Assembly (NCBI GenBank): GCA_040389165.1
Contig: JAZKAK010000031.1
Span: 1-31,533, forward strand
Direction of reading: 5' to 3'
Length of the DNA stretch: 31,533 nucleotides
Source of the DNA: CAIOTO01 sp040389165
Lineage (GTDB): Bacteria; Pseudomonadota; Alphaproteobacteria; Paracaedibacterales; CAIOTO01
The notes under the pieces were generated by a model. The model was not told the DNA's origin. It worked only from the letters and a program-made list of their open reading frames with translations, and ran no database searches. Shown one piece after another: positions 31,469 through 31,533 of this stretch. The position numbers and the translations under genes were made by a program. How positions within the stretch are numbered: position 1 is the first letter of the stretch; each line of letters starts with the position of its first letter.

Positions 31469-31533
31469 GGTCGTTAAGCTAAGGAATTGTGCAAAAATAA
31501 CTTACACGATTTGAAAAACTGTAAAACCATGTT

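Overview
The window is a contiguous piece of bacterial chromosome, AT-rich by eye, densely packed with housekeeping genes and unusually rich in short palindromic and transposon-like intergenic repeats. FliX (a flagellar regulator confined, as far as I know, to Alphaproteobacteria), the mdh-sucCDAB order, a CIRCE-controlled groESL operon, an EIIA/HPr pair of the regulatory alphaproteobacterial type and BrnQ together point to an alphaproteobacterium. The repeat load, the BrnQ and dicarboxylate-type importers and an Hcp-like secretion protein would fit a host-associated lineage of the Holosporales/Rickettsiales kind. That last step is inference. No rRNA, tRNA or CRISPR array was seen.

Layout. 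1-268: palindromic repeat cluster. 269-1881 (-): acpP-fabF with an attenuator-like hairpin between them. 2094-2666 (-): Hcp-like tube protein. 2893-3615 (+): PTS EIIA-HPr. 3662-4480 (-): exported protein of unknown function. 4726-6413 (+): fabD and a YgjP-type metallopeptidase. 6416-9180 (-): dapD-dapE operon with a HEPN/MNT toxin-antitoxin-type pair inside it. 9496-9918 (+): fliX. 10238-10837 (-): mlaC. 11003-13133 (-): groES-groEL with promoter, CIRCE and terminator. 13189-14852 (-): rlmE-cvpA. 15091-16164 (-): patatin phospholipase. 16523-24748 (+): esterase, mdh, sucC, sucD, sucA, sucB. 24989-25798 (-): an unknown gene broken by a small transposable element. 26146-26433 (-): hfq. 26666-28927 (+): sodB, an A24-type peptidase, pgk. 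28935-30071 (-): brnQ. 30371-31468 (-): Na+/dicarboxylate-type symporter, apparently lacking its first membrane helix.

Metabolically the window supplies fatty-acid synthesis (FabD, ACP, FabF), the late TCA cycle (Mdh, succinyl-CoA synthetase, 2-oxoglutarate dehydrogenase E1/E2, but no E3), lysine/diaminopimelate synthesis (DapD, DapE), glycolysis (Pgk), protein folding, outer-membrane lipid transport (MlaC), oxidative defence (SodB) and RNA regulation (Hfq, RlmE).

The most notable content is the repeat biology. (i) A 123-bp MITE-like family (three full copies of identical length, each with a 3-bp TTA/TAA duplication, plus two decayed copies); one copy splits a gene, and removing it with one TTA restores the reading frame exactly. 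(ii) Head-to-head palindromic elements whose frame encodes a recurring PRIKSEDD-like peptide. One sits between the esterase gene and mdh with a 20-bp duplication of the mdh ribosome-binding site and start, creating a 48-codon bridge ORF that overlaps both neighbours by ATGA. (iii) dRS3-like hairpin pairs, one inside groES-groEL. No single large new system is evident; these mobile or palindromic elements, the orphan Hcp and the HEPN/MNT pair in the dap operon are the best leads.
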